Source of the DNA: Burkholderia oklahomensis C6786 | GTDB lineage: Bacteria; Pseudomonadota; Gammaproteobacteria; Burkholderiales; Burkholderiaceae | Direction: 5' to 3' | Length of the DNA stretch: 64,000 bases | NCBI RefSeq assembly: GCF_000959365.1 | Contig: NZ_CP009555.1 | Coordinates: 806,001-870,000, forward strand | In this document: in pieces, positions 29,030 through 38,555 of the stretch | Layout: every line of letters begins with the position of its first letter | Position numbering within the stretch: the first letter of the stretch is position 1 | Position numbers and translations under genes: made by a program | Notes under the pieces: model-generated | Databases searched by the model: none | What the model was told of the DNA's origin: nothing | The model's input: only the letters and a program-made list of their open reading frames with translations

Positions 29030-29353
29030 GGGGCGCTTATTATACGGACCTCGGGCGTCGGCGACCGGTACGCCTGAGGAAAAGGCGGGCATGCCGGCGC
29101 GGGCGATCCGGCCAGATGCGCCCGCGCTTGTCACCCGCTTGATTTTGTTGTTATAATTCCCGGTTTCTGAGCCTGTCATACGCATTGCGTGCGTCGCACA
29201 AGCGTCGTTTCGCGGTCAAGCGTGTCGGCCGGCCTCGGTTAAAACCGACGTTTTTTTGCGCTCCCCGGCAATCGCTCCCGGGAGTCGAATCGAAAAGCAG
29301 CGCTTGGCCGTCAGGCTCCAAGCTCTGGAAACAGGACAGGATAAGGAACCGTC
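29030..29353. other. Intergenic 324 bp between divergent murJ and rpsT
   Basis: Contains a strong promoter-like site reading toward rpsT (29128-29157), leaving a leader of about 190 nt that could carry regulatory structure. No separate gene is supported. Confidence 0.6.
29128..29157 (+). promoter_or_regulatory. Sigma-70 promoter for rpsT
   Basis: TTGTCA (five of six matches to the -35 consensus), 18-bp spacer, and a perfect TATAAT. It drives rightward, toward the S20 gene, with an unusually long 5' leader of about 190 nt. Confidence 0.7.
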
Positions 29354-29632
29354 ATGGCTAACTCCGCACAAGCACGCAAGCGCGCCCGCCAGGCAGCGAA
29401 GGCAAACTCGCACAACTCGGCGCTGCGCTCGAAATTCCGCACCGCGATCAAGGCCGTTCGCAAGGCGATCGACGCCGGCGATCACGCCAAGGCCGCCGAA
29501 GTCTTCAAGGTCGCGACGAAGACGATCGACACGATCGCCGACAAGAAGATCGTTCACAAGAACAAGGCCGCTCGCCACAAGAGCCGCCTCGCCGCAGCCG
29601 TCAAGGGCCTGCAAGCGCAAGCCGCGCAGTAA
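29354..29632 (+). CDS. rpsT: 30S ribosomal protein S20
   Basis: A 92-residue, strongly basic helical protein that binds 16S rRNA in the small ribosomal subunit. The start [20 protein letters not shown] is the classic S20 N-terminus, and [27 protein letters not shown] and the end [16 protein letters not shown] follow the family. AAGGAA lies before the ATG. It has its own promoter and two hairpins downstream, so it is a single-gene unit, as in most bacteria. Confidence 0.98.
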   Translation: MANSAQARKRARQAAKANSHNSALRSKFRTAIKAVRKAIDAGDHAKAAEVFKVATKTIDTIADKKIVHKNKAARHKSRLAAAVKGLQAQAAQ

Positions 29633-29639
29633 ATCCGGC

Positions 29640-29709
29640 GCGCCCGCGAAGCGGGCGCCCTGTTTCCTCTGCGATCGACAAAAAAGCCCGCTTCGTGCGG
29701 GCTTTTTTT
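29640..29709 (+). terminator. Tandem hairpins ending rpsT
   Basis: A first 8-bp hairpin GCGCCCGC/GCGGGCGC (29640-29658) is followed by a second with stem GCCCGC/GCGGGC flanked by A and T runs (29681-29709). The second is a standard intrinsic terminator and may also work for the convergent DUF3579 gene. Confidence 0.88.
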
Positions 29710-29817
29710 GCTGATTCTTCTGCGGTCATTTCGACGGTCATCTTTCGATGCTTCCTTCCGATGCTTCGATTATCGGCCTGATCGGACTGCCGCCCGGCCG
29801 ATCCGACGCCACCGCCG

Positions 29818-30150
29818 TCATCGCGTCACTTTCTGCGCCCCGTCGTAATCAGGCAGTTCGCACGCCTCGGTGACGACGAGGTTGTTGTCCTTCGCGAAAT
29901 TCATCACGAAATCGAATGCCATCGGCTCGATGTCGCGCAGCCGGGCATCGACGATCACGCATTTGAGGTCGCCGAGCAGCGTCGGCCGCACGTAGCGCGA
30001 ATACTGAAGGCGGGCATTGGGCCCGCTCGCCCCCGGGCCGTAGCACGACATCACGCCAGCCAGGCGTTCGGACCAATCGCTCGGCCGAAACTTTTTCCCA
30101 TCTTTCGTGATGCCCTGAATGAAATATTCGGTCGGGAGAGTTTCAGCCAT
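29818..30150 (-). CDS. DUF3579 protein
   Basis: A 110-residue protein of the betaproteobacterial DUF3579 family: TEYFIQGITKDGKKFRPSDWSERL near the start, then YVRPTLLGDLKCVIVDARLRDIEP and the end VVTEACELPDYD. The segment FIQGIT..GKKFRPSDW is the family hallmark. No catalytic motif or membrane segment is seen and the role is unknown. The gene is divergent from argF with 414 bp between, and convergent with rpsT. Confidence 0.85.
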   Translation of the reverse strand: MAETLPTEYFIQGITKDGKKFRPSDWSERLAGVMSCYGPGASGPNARLQYSRYVRPTLLGDLKCVIVDARLRDIEPMAFDFVMNFAKDNNLVVTEACELPDYDGAQKVTR

Positions 30151-30564
30151 GAGGGTACCCAAGTGACGGCCCAGCAGTGCACCGGCGAAGCTTCGCCTGG
30201 ACACTTCGAACACAATGGAAGCGGTTTCGCGGCGGCTCGCGACGAGCCCGCCTGAACGTGCGTTCCGGCTTGCGGCGCATCGTGCGCAGGCAAGCCGCCG
30301 CCTTGGTCGATTGTGTCCGGCAGACCAAGCATGAACCTTGCCCGCCGGGCTTGAGAAAACTTCGAAATTATACCGCAGCGCGCCATTGCGCGTCGTATCG
30401 AACACATGCCGGGAACCGGCCGCGCGCCGTCCCGCACGGCGGGCGGCGGCGGCGCGCGGCTCGTCAAAGCGGAAAAAATCCTTTATGCTGCATCGAGTTA
30501 TCACATCCGACGGCGGCGCCGTCCGGCGCGTTCTCCGCCGGGTGAGTCCGCCGCGTTTCGTTTC
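30151..30564. other. Intergenic 414 bp between DUF3579 and argF
   Basis: The divergent promoter region. A possible -10 hexamer TATGCT lies at about 30483, but I could not place a good -35. No gene is supported. Confidence 0.5.
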
Positions 30565-31494
30565 ATGACCGCCAAAACCATTCGTCACTACCTGCAGTTC
30601 AAGGATTTCTCGCTGGAAGACTACGAGTACGTGCTCGAACGCACGGGTATCCTGAAGCGCAAATTCAAGAACTACGAGACCTATCACCCGCTGCACGACC
30701 GCACGCTCGCGATGATCTTCGAGAAGAGTTCGACGCGCACGCGCCTGTCGTTCGAAGCCGGGATCTTCCAGCTGGGCGGCCATGCCGTGTTCATGAGCAC
30801 GCGCGACACGCAGCTCGGCCGCGGCGAGCCCGTCGAGGATTCGGCGCAGGTGATCTCGCGGATGGTCGACATCATCATGATCCGCACGTTCGAGCAGGGC
30901 ATCATCCAGCGCTTCGCCGAGAATTCGCGCGTGCCGGTGATCAATGGTCTGACGAACGAATACCACCCGTGCCAGGTGCTCGCCGACATCTTCACGTATT
31001 ACGAACACCGCGGGCCGATCCGCGGCAAGACGGTCGCGTGGGTCGGCGATGCGAACAACATGCTGTACACGTGGATTCAGGCCGCGCGCATCCTCGACTT
31101 CAAGCTGCGCCTGTCGACGCCGCCCGGCTATACGCTCGACGCGAAGCTCGTCGATCCGGAAAGCGCGCCGTTCTATCAGGTGTTCGACGATCCGAACGAA
31201 GCCTGCAAGGGCGCGGATCTCGTCACGACCGACGTCTGGACGAGCATGGGCTTCGAAGCGGAGAACGAGGCGCGCAAGCAGGCGTTCGCCGACTGGTGCG
31301 TCGACGAGGAGATGATGTCGCACGCGAATCCCGACGCGCTCTTCATGCACTGCCTGCCCGCGCACCGCGGCGAGGAAGTGACGGCGGGCGTGATCGACGG
31401 GCCGCAGAGCGTCGTGTGGGACGAGGCGGAAAACCGCCTGCACGTGCAGAAGGCGCTGATGGAGTTTCTGCTGCTCGGGCGGCTGAATCACTGA
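30565..31494 (+). CDS. argF: Ornithine carbamoyltransferase
   Basis: A 309-residue cytoplasmic enzyme that joins ornithine and carbamoyl phosphate to make citrulline in arginine synthesis. The carbamoyl-phosphate site STRTR is at residues 56-60, HPCQ at 134-137, and the ornithine-binding HCLPAHRGEEV near the C-terminus; VWTSMG is also present. Length agrees with the biosynthetic form. The DUF3579 gene is divergent from it. Translation probably starts at this ATG (MTAKTIRHYLQF), the point where the family alignment begins. Confidence 0.96.
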   Translation: MTAKTIRHYLQFKDFSLEDYEYVLERTGILKRKFKNYETYHPLHDRTLAMIFEKSSTRTRLSFEAGIFQLGGHAVFMSTRDTQLGRGEPVEDSAQVISRMVDIIMIRTFEQGIIQRFAENSRVPVINGLTNEYHPCQVLADIFTYYEHRGPIRGKTVAWVGDANNMLYTWIQAARILDFKLRLSTPPGYTLDAKLVDPESAPFYQVFDDPNEACKGADLVTTDVWTSMGFEAENEARKQAFADWCVDEEMMSHANPDALFMHCLPAHRGEEVTAGVIDGPQSVVWDEAENRLHVQKALMEFLLLGRLNH

Positions 31495-31558
31495 CGCGCG
31501 CTCGTACCGCCGCCGCGACGGCGGGGCAAGCGCCGCCGCCCCCTCCTTCGGCGCAACG

Positions 31559-31592
31559 AAAAAACCTCGCGACGAACCAGCGAGGTTTTTTA
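31559..31592. terminator. Bidirectional terminator between argF and murB
   Basis: AACCTCGC/GCGAGGTT stem with a 9-nt loop, A run before and T run after, so it works on both strands. It lies between convergent argF and murB. Confidence 0.9.
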
Positions 31593-31641
31593 TTGCCGAT
31601 GCGCGCGTGGCCGCGCACCGCCCGCACCGTCTATAGGCCGC

Positions 31642-32685
31642 CTACAGGCACACCGGCTCCGCCTCCAGCTCGACGCCGAACCGCTCCAGCACGTCGCGCT
31701 GGATTGCGCGCGCGAGCGCGAGCACGTCGGCGCCCGTCGCGCCGCCCCGATTGACGAGCACAAGCGCCTGCCGCTCGTGGACGGCCGCCGCGCCGAGCGC
31801 GCGCCCCTTCCACCCGCAGCGGTCGATGAGCCAGCCGGCCGCGAGCTTCACGCGGCCGTCCGGCTGCGGATACGACACGACGTCCGGCTCCCGCGCGCGC
31901 AGCGCGGCGAACACATGCGCGCCGATCACCGGGTTCTTGAAGAAGCTGCCCGCATTGCCGAGCTCGAGCGGATCGGGCAGCTTCGCACGCCGGATCGCGA
32001 CGACCGCGTCGAACACATCGCGCGCACTCGCTCGGCCCGCGTCGATCCCGCGCGCGGCAAGCTCGCGCGCGACGTCCGCGTAGCCGAGCCGCGGCGTCCA
32101 CGCCTTCGGCAGGCGGAACGTCACCGCCACGATCGCGAATCGGCCGCGCCCTTCCCGCTTGAAGAAGCTGTCGCGATAGCCGAATGCGCAGCGCTGCGCA
32201 TCGAATTCGACGATCTCGCCCGTCGCGAGCTCGACCGCGCGCAGCGACGCGAAATGTTCCTTCATCTCGATCCCGTACGCGCCGATGTTCTGGATCGGCG
32301 CCGCGCCGACCGTGCCTGGAATCAGCGCGAGATTCTCGAGCCCCGGCATCCCTTCGGCAAGCGTCCATTCGACGAACGCATGCCAGTTCTCGCCGCCGCC
32401 CGCCTCGACATACCATGCACCGTCGTCTTCGCGCACGAGCGCGCGGCCGCGGATTTCGTCGAGCAGCACGAGGCCGTCGAAGTCGCCCGTGAACACGACA
32501 TTGCTGCCGCCGCCGAGCACGAGCGTATCGAGCCCCGCGACGCGCGGATCGCCCGCGAGCGACGCGAACTGCTCGGGCGCGACGATCCGCGCAGCGACGC
32601 GCGCGCGCACGTCGAAGCCGAACGTGTTGTGCGCACGCAGCGGATAATCGGGAATCAATTGGACGGAGGAATCGGGACGGGACAT
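31642..32685 (-). CDS. murB: UDP-N-acetylenolpyruvoylglucosamine reductase
   Basis: A 347-residue FAD enzyme that reduces the enolpyruvyl group to give UDP-MurNAc, the second step of peptidoglycan precursor synthesis. FAD-binding parts are visible: [13 protein letters not shown] near the start, [10 protein letters not shown] and [22 protein letters not shown]. The catalytic region [12 protein letters not shown] (serine loop) and a C-terminal Glu (ELEAEPVCL) follow the type I arrangement. Two ATGs two codons apart are possible starts; I took the second. No strong ribosome-binding sequence is seen for either. Confidence 0.95.
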   Translation of the reverse strand: MSRPDSSVQLIPDYPLRAHNTFGFDVRARVAARIVAPEQFASLAGDPRVAGLDTLVLGGGSNVVFTGDFDGLVLLDEIRGRALVREDDGAWYVEAGGGENWHAFVEWTLAEGMPGLENLALIPGTVGAAPIQNIGAYGIEMKEHFASLRAVELATGEIVEFDAQRCAFGYRDSFFKREGRGRFAIVAVTFRLPKAWTPRLGYADVARELAARGIDAGRASARDVFDAVVAIRRAKLPDPLELGNAGSFFKNPVIGAHVFAALRAREPDVVSYPQPDGRVKLAAGWLIDRCGWKGRALGAAAVHERQALVLVNRGGATGADVLALARAIQRDVLERFGVELEAEPVCL

Positions 32686-32827
32686 CGGCATTCGCGGTTG
32701 CGCCGGCGCGCGGTCAAGCCTGCGGCCTTGGGCAAATGTAGGGGCGCCGGTAAAATGGCGTTCAGCCCGCAATTATAGCGAGTGACCGCGCGCAGGCCGC
32801 GCGCGGCACGCTCTACAGGAGAATGCC

Positions 32828-33313
32828 ATGCCATCGTTCGACGTCGTTTCCGAAGCGAACATGATTGAAGTGAAAAATGCAGTCGAGCAGTCGAACAAGG
32901 AAATTTCCACCCGCTTCGACTTCAAGGGCTCCGACGCGCGCGTCGAGCAGAAGGAGCGCGAGCTCACGCTCTACGCCGACGACGACTTCAAGCTCGGCCA
33001 GGTCAAGGACGTGCTCGTCGGCAAGTTGGCGAAGCGCAACGTCGACGTGCGTTTCCTCGACTACGGCAAGATCGAGAAGATCGGCGGCGACAAGGTGAAG
33101 CAAGTTGCGACGATCAAGAAAGGCGTGTCGGGCGACCTCGCGAAGAAGGTCGTGCGCATCGTGAAGGACAGCAAGATCAAGGTGCAGGCGAGCATCCAGG
33201 GCGACGCGGTGCGCGTGTCCGGCGCGAAGCGCGACGACCTGCAAAGCGTGATCGCGCTGCTGCGCAAGGAAGTGACCGACACGCCGCTCGACTTCAACAA
33301 CTTTCGCGACTGA
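32828..33313 (+). CDS. yajQ: YajQ-family nucleotide-binding protein
   Basis: A 161-residue protein matching the YajQ family throughout ([20 protein letters not shown] at the start, [14 protein letters not shown], then [20 protein letters not shown] and [16 protein letters not shown]). The family binds nucleotides, and members in Xanthomonas and others bind cyclic di-GMP and affect virulence gene expression; whether this one does is not shown by sequence. An AGGAG site precedes the ATG. It is divergent from murB and followed by a repeat-rich gap with no terminator visible. Confidence 0.95.
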   Translation: MPSFDVVSEANMIEVKNAVEQSNKEISTRFDFKGSDARVEQKERELTLYADDDFKLGQVKDVLVGKLAKRNVDVRFLDYGKIEKIGGDKVKQVATIKKGVSGDLAKKVVRIVKDSKIKVQASIQGDAVRVSGAKRDDLQSVIALLRKEVTDTPLDFNNFRD

Positions 33314-33410
33314 AGCCGCACGGGCCGCTCGCAGGACGTATCGTGGCGGGCGGCTTGGAGTCGGGGCGCGCCGGTCGCGGCGCGCGACAAGCCGTCGAAG
33401 GTCGATTCGC

Positions 33411-33487
33411 CGTTTGCCGTTTGCCGTTTGCCGTTTGCCGTTTGCCGTTTGCCGTTTGCCGTTTGCCGTTTGCCGTTTGCCGTTTGC
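33411..33487 (+). repeat. Perfect 7-bp tandem repeat, 11 copies
   Basis: CGTTTGC repeated eleven times without error (77 bp). It is intergenic, so length change would not alter a protein. It is likely a variable-number locus. Confidence 0.97.
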
Positions 33488-33862
33488 CACGCAGCGTATC
33501 GCCTGGCGCGGCTGCGTCGTTCGCGGCATGACGGTCGGCCGAATGAGCGAACTCACCGTTCGCCAAGCGGCGAATCGCCGAAGCCAAGCGCGTCTTCCTT
33601 GCACGCGCCGCAGCGGCTTGTGTCGCTTGCGTGATTGATGCGCGAGCACGACGGACTCCGGAACGCGCGATGCGCCTTGCATCCGCGCTCGTTCGCATGC
33701 CGCTTGCGCCAATTGCGGCACCAGCGTTCGTGGATGCGATCGACGCCCGAATCGCGTGCGCCGCCGATTCAAAACCGCCCTTCCCGCTCCGATCGAATGC
33801 ATCTCGATACGCGACGGCACCGCGACGCGCAGCGCGTCGCATCCGCGCGTCCCGAACAAAAC

Positions 33863-33892
33863 CGGACGAAATCGAACGAAATCGGACGAATC
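33863..33892 (+). repeat. 10-bp repeat in three copies near plsY
   Basis: CGGACGAAAT, CGAACGAAAT, CGGACGAATC in tandem, ending 8 bp before the plsY stop on the other strand. Confidence 0.8.
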
Positions 33893-33900
33893 CGCGCGGA

Positions 33901-34509
33901 TTACGCGCCCGTCTTCTTCTGCCCGATCCGGCTTTCCTCGCCTGCGAGGAGCTTCGAAATGTTCGAACGATGCCGCCAGATCAGCAGCACGCTCATCGCG
34001 AGCACCGCCCACGCGACCGGGTTGTTGCGCGTGCCGAACAGGAACACGTCGAAAACCGGCGCGAACACGGCGGCGACGAGCGCCGCCAGCGACGAATAGC
34101 GGAAGAAGAACGCGACGATGACCCAGGTCAGCGCGGTCGCGAGGCCGAGCACCGGATGCACGGCAAGCAGCACGCCCGCCGCCGTCGCGACGCCCTTGCC
34201 GCCCTGGAAGCGGAAGAATACCGGAAACAGGTGGCCGAGGAACACGGCGATCGCCGAGAGCGCGACGCCGATCTCGCCGCCGATGCCGAAGCGCTTGACG
34301 AGCCAGACCGCGAGCCAGCCCTTGAACGCGTCGCCGACGAGCGTGAAAATCGCCGCCTTCTTGTTGCCGCTGCGCAGCACGTTGGTCGCGCCGGGATTCT
34401 TCGAGCCGTACGAGCGGGGGTCGGCGAGCCCCATCGCGGCGCTGACGACGACGGCAAACGACACCGATCCGATCAGATAGGCGGCGACAGTAGCGAGCAG
34501 GATCTGCAT
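33901..34509 (-). CDS. plsY: Acyl phosphate:glycerol-3-phosphate acyltransferase
   Basis: A 202-residue inner-membrane enzyme that makes lysophosphatidic acid from acyl phosphate and glycerol-3-phosphate, the first membrane-lipid step. Five or so hydrophobic segments alternate with the family motifs: [19 protein letters not shown] (motif 1 area), [18 protein letters not shown] (motif 2) and the later [15 protein letters not shown] (motif 3). Length and order fit PlsY. It is divergent-free: ybaK lies upstream on the same strand with a 109-bp gap, so cotranscription is possible. Confidence 0.95.
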   Translation of the reverse strand: MQILLATVAAYLIGSVSFAVVVSAAMGLADPRSYGSKNPGATNVLRSGNKKAAIFTLVGDAFKGWLAVWLVKRFGIGGEIGVALSAIAVFLGHLFPVFFRFQGGKGVATAAGVLLAVHPVLGLATALTWVIVAFFFRYSSLAALVAAVFAPVFDVFLFGTRNNPVAWAVLAMSVLLIWRHRSNISKLLAGEESRIGQKKTGA

Positions 34510-34618
34510 GCGAAGGACTCTTGTTTCAACATATGGGTGGGATGGACGGCCTCGGTCGCGAGGTCGCGGCGGCGCTCATTCTACCGAAGCGGCGCGGCGC
34601 GCCATGCGGGTGAAACCC

Positions 34619-35110
34619 TCAGTCGACGCTCGCGCACTGCACGGGCCGTGCGTCCAGGAGCGTCGTCAGCGCCGCGGGCGCGACGCTCACGAGGTAGCCG
34701 CGCCGGCCGCCGTTCAGGTAGATCGACGGCAAGTCGAGGATCGTCGATTCGACGTAGACGGGCATCGCCTTCTTCGTGCCGAACGGCGACGTGCCGCCGA
34801 CGAGGTAGCCCGAATGCCGGTTCGCGACCTCGGGCTTGCACGGCTCGACGCGCTTCGCGCCGATCTGCCGCGCGAGGTTCTTCGTCGACACGGTGCGGTC
34901 GCCGTGCATCAGGATGATGAGCGGCTTCGCGTGCTCGTCTTCCATCACGAGCGTCTTGACGACGACGTGCTCGTCGATGCCCAGTTGCCGCGCCGATTCG
35001 GACGTGCCGCCGTGGTCGACGTAATCGTAGACGTGCTCGCCGAACGCGACGCCGTGGCGGCGCAGAAACTGCGTCGCGGGCGTTTCGGAAACGTGTTTGG
35101 ATTTGCTCAT
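34619..35110 (-). CDS. ybaK: Cys-tRNA(Pro) deacylase YbaK/EbsC
   Basis: A 163-residue protein of the YbaK family that removes cysteine wrongly attached to tRNA-Pro. The sequence shows ETPATQFLRRHG at the N-terminus, the catalytic-loop lysine in VVVKTLVMED, then GYLVGGTSPFGTKKAMPVYVE with its GGxSP signature and NGGRRGYLVSVAP at the end. The lysine and the GGTSPFG segment are the expected active-site elements. It is divergent from the acyl-CoA synthetase gene with 140 bp between them. Confidence 0.92.
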   Translation of the reverse strand: MSKSKHVSETPATQFLRRHGVAFGEHVYDYVDHGGTSESARQLGIDEHVVVKTLVMEDEHAKPLIILMHGDRTVSTKNLARQIGAKRVEPCKPEVANRHSGYLVGGTSPFGTKKAMPVYVESTILDLPSIYLNGGRRGYLVSVAPAALTTLLDARPVQCASVD

Positions 35111-35250
35111 GTGCGCATTTTAATTGCAGGCGGCGCGCGGGACCATTGTCCGAATGGCAGATTGTCCGCGCGGCCGCCGCGTGGCACGATCGTCGGCACA
35201 TGGTCGGCGGCGGCGCGACACCGCGCTCGCGCCGGCCATCCGGAGACACC

Positions 35251-36813
35251 ATGACAACTCACTTTCCCGCCGGCGCGGCGATCGACGTCGACGCGCTGAT
35301 CGCCGCGTTGCCGTCGCGGATCGCGGCGCTGCCCGCGCGCATCGCCGAACGCACGCCTGATCACGTCGCGCTGATTGAGGACGCGCGCCGGCTCACGTAC
35401 GCGCAGCTCGCGCATGCGATCGACGCGGCCGCCGACCGGCTGCGAGGCCTCGGCGTGCAAGGCGGCGACCGCGTGATGATCGTCGCGGAGAACAGCGTCG
35501 CGCAGCTCGTGCTGCTGTTCGCCACGACGCGGCTCGATGCATGGGCGATCGTGTCGAACGCGCGCCTTGCGGCGGCCGAGCTCGATGCGATCGCCGCGCA
35601 TGCGCAGCCGCGCCTGACTGCGTTCGTCACCGGCACGTCGCCCGATGCATGCGCGCATGCCGAACGTCGCGGCGCGCAGCCGGCCGCGCCGTTCGAGCTC
35701 GACATCGGCGCGTGGTCGTACACGCTCGATGCGAGCGTGCGCGCGGAACCGGTCGAAGCGGACGGTGCACGCCAGTGCGCGGCGCTCATCTATACGACGG
35801 GCACGACCGGCACGCCGAAGGGCGTGATGCTGTCGCACCGCAACCTGCTGTTCGTCGCGGCGGTGTCGAGCACGCAGCGGCGCGTCGCGCCGACCGACGT
35901 GGTCTACGCGGCGCTGCCCGTGTCGCATGTCTACGGGCTCGCGTCGGTATGCCTCGGCAGCCTCTACGCGGGCGCGACGCTCAAGCTCGTGCCCCGCTTT
36001 TCGCCGGAGGCGCTGCGCCGCGCGCTCGCCGACGAGCGCGTGACCATCTTCCAGGGCGTGCCGGCCATGCACGCGAAGCTGCTCGAGCATCTGCGCGCGC
36101 ACGGACACGCGTGGCACGCGCCGCATCTGCGCTTCGTCTACTCGGGCGGCTCGCCGCTCGACGCCGATCTGAAAGCGCGCGTCGAACGCGTCTACGGCCT
36201 GCCGCTGCACAACGGCTACGGGATGACCGAAAGCAGCCCGACAATCACGCAAACGCCGATCGACGCACCGCGCGCCGACTGCTCGGTCGGCATGCCGATT
36301 CCGGGCGTCGCCGTCCGCTTCCGCACGGCGGACGGCGCCGACGTTGAGCCGGGCGAAGTCGGCGAGCTATGGGTGTGCGGGCCGAACGTGATGCTCGGCT
36401 ACTACCGCAATCCGGAAGGCACGCGCGCGGCCGTCACGGCGGACGGCTGGCTGAAGACGGGCGACCTCGCGCGCGCGGCCGACGACGGCGCGGTGACGAT
36501 CGCCGGCCGCGGCAAGGAGCTCATCATTCGCTCGGGCTTCAACGTCTATCCGTCCGAAGTCGAGCAGGCGCTGAACGCGCATCCGGACGTCGTGCAGTCG
36601 GCCGTGATCGGCCGCGCGATCGAAGGCAACGAGGAGGTGATCGCGTTCGTCGAGCTCGCGCCGAACGCGGTCGCAACCGAAGACGATCTGAAGGAATGGT
36701 GCGCGGGCCGGCTCACGCCGTACAAGCGCCCCGCGCAGATCCGCGCGCTTGCCGCGCTGCCGGCCGCGTCGACGGGCAAGGTGCTCAAGCACCGGCTGCG
36801 CGAGATGCTGTGA
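35251..36813 (+). CDS. Acyl-CoA synthetase (AMP-forming)
   Basis: A 520-residue member of the ANL superfamily that activates a carboxylic acid with ATP and joins it to CoA. The P-loop-like motif A3 is ALIYTTGTTGTPKGVMLSH; A5 is NGYGMTESSP; A7/A8 appear as GELWVCGP and WLKTGDLARAADDGAVTIAGRGKELIIRSGFNVYPSEVE, and the catalytic Lys is in PAASTGKVLKHRLR at the end. Residues between about 210 and 300 include LPVSHVYGLASVC. The substrate acid cannot be told; it is too short and soluble-looking for a fatty-acid transport form. GGAGA precedes the ATG. Confidence 0.9.
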   Translation: MTTHFPAGAAIDVDALIAALPSRIAALPARIAERTPDHVALIEDARRLTYAQLAHAIDAAADRLRGLGVQGGDRVMIVAENSVAQLVLLFATTRLDAWAIVSNARLAAAELDAIAAHAQPRLTAFVTGTSPDACAHAERRGAQPAAPFELDIGAWSYTLDASVRAEPVEADGARQCAALIYTTGTTGTPKGVMLSHRNLLFVAAVSSTQRRVAPTDVVYAALPVSHVYGLASVCLGSLYAGATLKLVPRFSPEALRRALADERVTIFQGVPAMHAKLLEHLRAHGHAWHAPHLRFVYSGGSPLDADLKARVERVYGLPLHNGYGMTESSPTITQTPIDAPRADCSVGMPIPGVAVRFRTADGADVEPGEVGELWVCGPNVMLGYYRNPEGTRAAVTADGWLKTGDLARAADDGAVTIAGRGKELIIRSGFNVYPSEVEQALNAHPDVVQSAVIGRAIEGNEEVIAFVELAPNAVATEDDLKEWCAGRLTPYKRPAQIRALAALPAASTGKVLKHRLREML

Positions 36814-37015
36814 CGTCGCGCGAACGCGCGCGGGCGTCCGAAGCGCATGGAAACCGGATGTCCGGCGAACGCGGTTGCGCGCCGGAAAAACCCGCTGCGC
36901 CGACGATCGACTTCATGCTCGACGCACGGATCGCGCCGCCACGGAACTCGCGACGCTCGAACGTCGGAGGCGGAATCTCGCACGTGCGGACGCGCGCATG
37001 GTCGCGCCGCCGGCA

Positions 37016-38017
37016 TCACCCGCGCGGATGATGCGCCGCATGCAGCGTCTTCAGCCGCTCGCGCGCGACGTGCGTGTAGATCTGCGTCGTCGAGATGTCG
37101 CTGTGGCCGAGCAGCAGCTGCACGACCCGCAGGTCCGCGCCGTGGTTCAGCAGATGCGTCGCGAACGCATGCCGCAGCGTATGCGGCGACAGATGCGCGC
37201 GGACGTCCGCCTGCTGCGCGTGGCGCTTGATGATGTTCCAGAATTGCTGGCGCGTCATCCCGTCGCCGCGCGCGGTGACGAAGAGCGCATCGGCCGCGCG
37301 CGCGCCGAGAAGCGCGGGCCGCCCGTCTCGCAGATAGCGCTCGATCCAGCCGTGCGCGACTTCGCCGAACGGCACGAGCCGCTCCTTCGAGCCCTTGCCC
37401 GTCACGCGCACGACGCCTTCGTTCAACCCGACCTCGACCGACTTCAGCGTGACGAGCTCGCTCACGCGCAGCCCGCTCGCGTACATCAACTCGAGCATCG
37501 TCCGGTCGCGCAGGCCGAGCGGCGTATCGACGTCGGGTGCGGCGAGCAATGCCTCGACCTGCGCCTCGGACAGCGTCGACGGAAACCGCGGCGCCTGCTT
37601 CGCCGATGCGATCCTGAGCGTCGGGTCGACGGCCGCGCGATGCTCGCGCACCGCCCAGCCGTAATAGCGGCGAAACACCGACAGCCGGCGGTTCGACGAC
37701 GTCGCCTTGCCGTCGCTGCGCGCGGCGATGTAGCCCGTCAGCATCGCCTCGTTCGCATGATCGACGTTCTCCGCATGCTGCGCGGCGAGCCATTGCGCGA
37801 ACAGCTGCAGGTCGCGCCGATACGCGTCGAGCGTGTTGCGCGACAGCCCGTGCTCGAGCCACATCGCATCGCAAAACAGATCGATCGACGTGCGGCTGTC
37901 GACCCATGCGGGCGACGCGGCCAGCTCGCCGGACGGACGATCGGGCGACGGCGCGTGCGCACGCTCGGCATCGACGAGCGCCGCGTGAGCCACAGGGGCA
38001 CGTACTGCGCGCGCCAT
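37016..38017 (-). CDS. xerD: Site-specific tyrosine recombinase XerD
   Basis: A 333-residue recombinase that, with XerC, resolves chromosome dimers at dif. The N-terminal SAM-like domain (about 40-130) binds DNA: LEHGLSRNTLDAYRRDL. The catalytic set is present: Arg in GLRVSELV, Lys in GKGSKERLVPFG, His and Arg in LSPHTLRHAFATHLL, His in LLGHSDISTTQIY and the nucleophile Tyr in that last motif (QIYTHV). The first about 40 residues are an extension with Arg/Pro/Ser and not the conserved fold. Its start overlaps the ogt stop (TGATG), so ogt and xerD are translationally coupled. No mobile-element hallmarks surround it. Confidence 0.93.
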   Translation of the reverse strand: MARAVRAPVAHAALVDAERAHAPSPDRPSGELAASPAWVDSRTSIDLFCDAMWLEHGLSRNTLDAYRRDLQLFAQWLAAQHAENVDHANEAMLTGYIAARSDGKATSSNRRLSVFRRYYGWAVREHRAAVDPTLRIASAKQAPRFPSTLSEAQVEALLAAPDVDTPLGLRDRTMLELMYASGLRVSELVTLKSVEVGLNEGVVRVTGKGSKERLVPFGEVAHGWIERYLRDGRPALLGARAADALFVTARGDGMTRQQFWNIIKRHAQQADVRAHLSPHTLRHAFATHLLNHGADLRVVQLLLGHSDISTTQIYTHVARERLKTLHAAHHPRG

Positions 38018-38484
38018 CAGTACTGCACGCCCTCGTGCGCAAGCAGCCAGCGCTTGACCTTGAGGAAGTAGCCGTCGTCGTCGTGGTTCGCGAAGCCGCC
38101 GATCCCGCCCGACGCGACAACGCGATGGCACGGAATCACGAGCGGAAAATAGTTCGAGCCGCACGCCTGGCCGACCGCGCGCGGCGCGCTGCCGATCTGC
38201 TTCGCGATCTGTCCGTAGGTGAGCACGATGCCGGGCGGAATCGCGCTGATCGCATTCCACACGCGATGCTGGAACGGCGTGCCGACTTCCGCGAGCGGCA
38301 GGTCGAAACGCGCGGACGCACGCTCGAAATAGCGCTCGATCTGGCGCGCGGCCCGCTTCGCGAGCGTCGTGTCCGGCGCGACGCTCTTCATCGATTCGGG
38401 CAGATAGACGATCTCGCGCACGACCGACGCATCGGTGCGGATACCCATCTTGCCGAATGGCGCATCGATTACTGCATTGAACAT
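38017..38484 (-). CDS. ogt: Methylated-DNA-protein-cysteine methyltransferase
   Basis: A 155-residue DNA repair protein that takes the methyl group from O6-methylguanine in a one-time reaction. The acceptor Cys119 sits in the IPCHRVV motif, preceded by the helix-turn-helix segment TYGQIAKQIGSAPRAVGQACGSN. The conserved GGIGGFAN follows. The ATG is chosen because GGAGA lies just before it; longer readings give an Arg-rich start. The stop overlaps the xerD start by one base (TGATG). Confidence 0.94.
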   Translation of the reverse strand: MFNAVIDAPFGKMGIRTDASVVREIVYLPESMKSVAPDTTLAKRAARQIERYFERASARFDLPLAEVGTPFQHRVWNAISAIPPGIVLTYGQIAKQIGSAPRAVGQACGSNYFPLVIPCHRVVASGGIGGFANHDDDGYFLKVKRWLLAHEGVQY

Positions 38485-38555
38485 CGTCGTCTCCTGAAAG
38501 GGGCGCGCCCGCGCCATGCGCCGGCCGCCCGCCAAACCGTCACTTTACGCCGCCT

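Larger units (their letters stand above)
33314..33900. other. Repeat-bearing intergenic region (587 bp)
   Basis: Between yajQ and the convergent plsY. Contains an 11-copy 7-bp array (33411-33487) and a 10-bp repeat in three copies (33863-33892). Frames through it encode repeat translations only. Confidence 0.65.

Noticed and set aside
33411..33487. Short direct repeats as a CRISPR array
   Set aside because: Units are only 7 bp with no spacers between them, and no cas genes occur.
33343..33638. Open frames encoding repeated PFAVCRL as membrane peptides
   Set aside because: They arise directly from the 7-bp repeat, and no start signal supports them.
37016..38017. Tyrosine recombinase as a sign of a mobile element
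   Set aside because: It is housekeeping XerD, coupled with ogt, without attachment repeats, tRNA neighbour or phage genes nearby.
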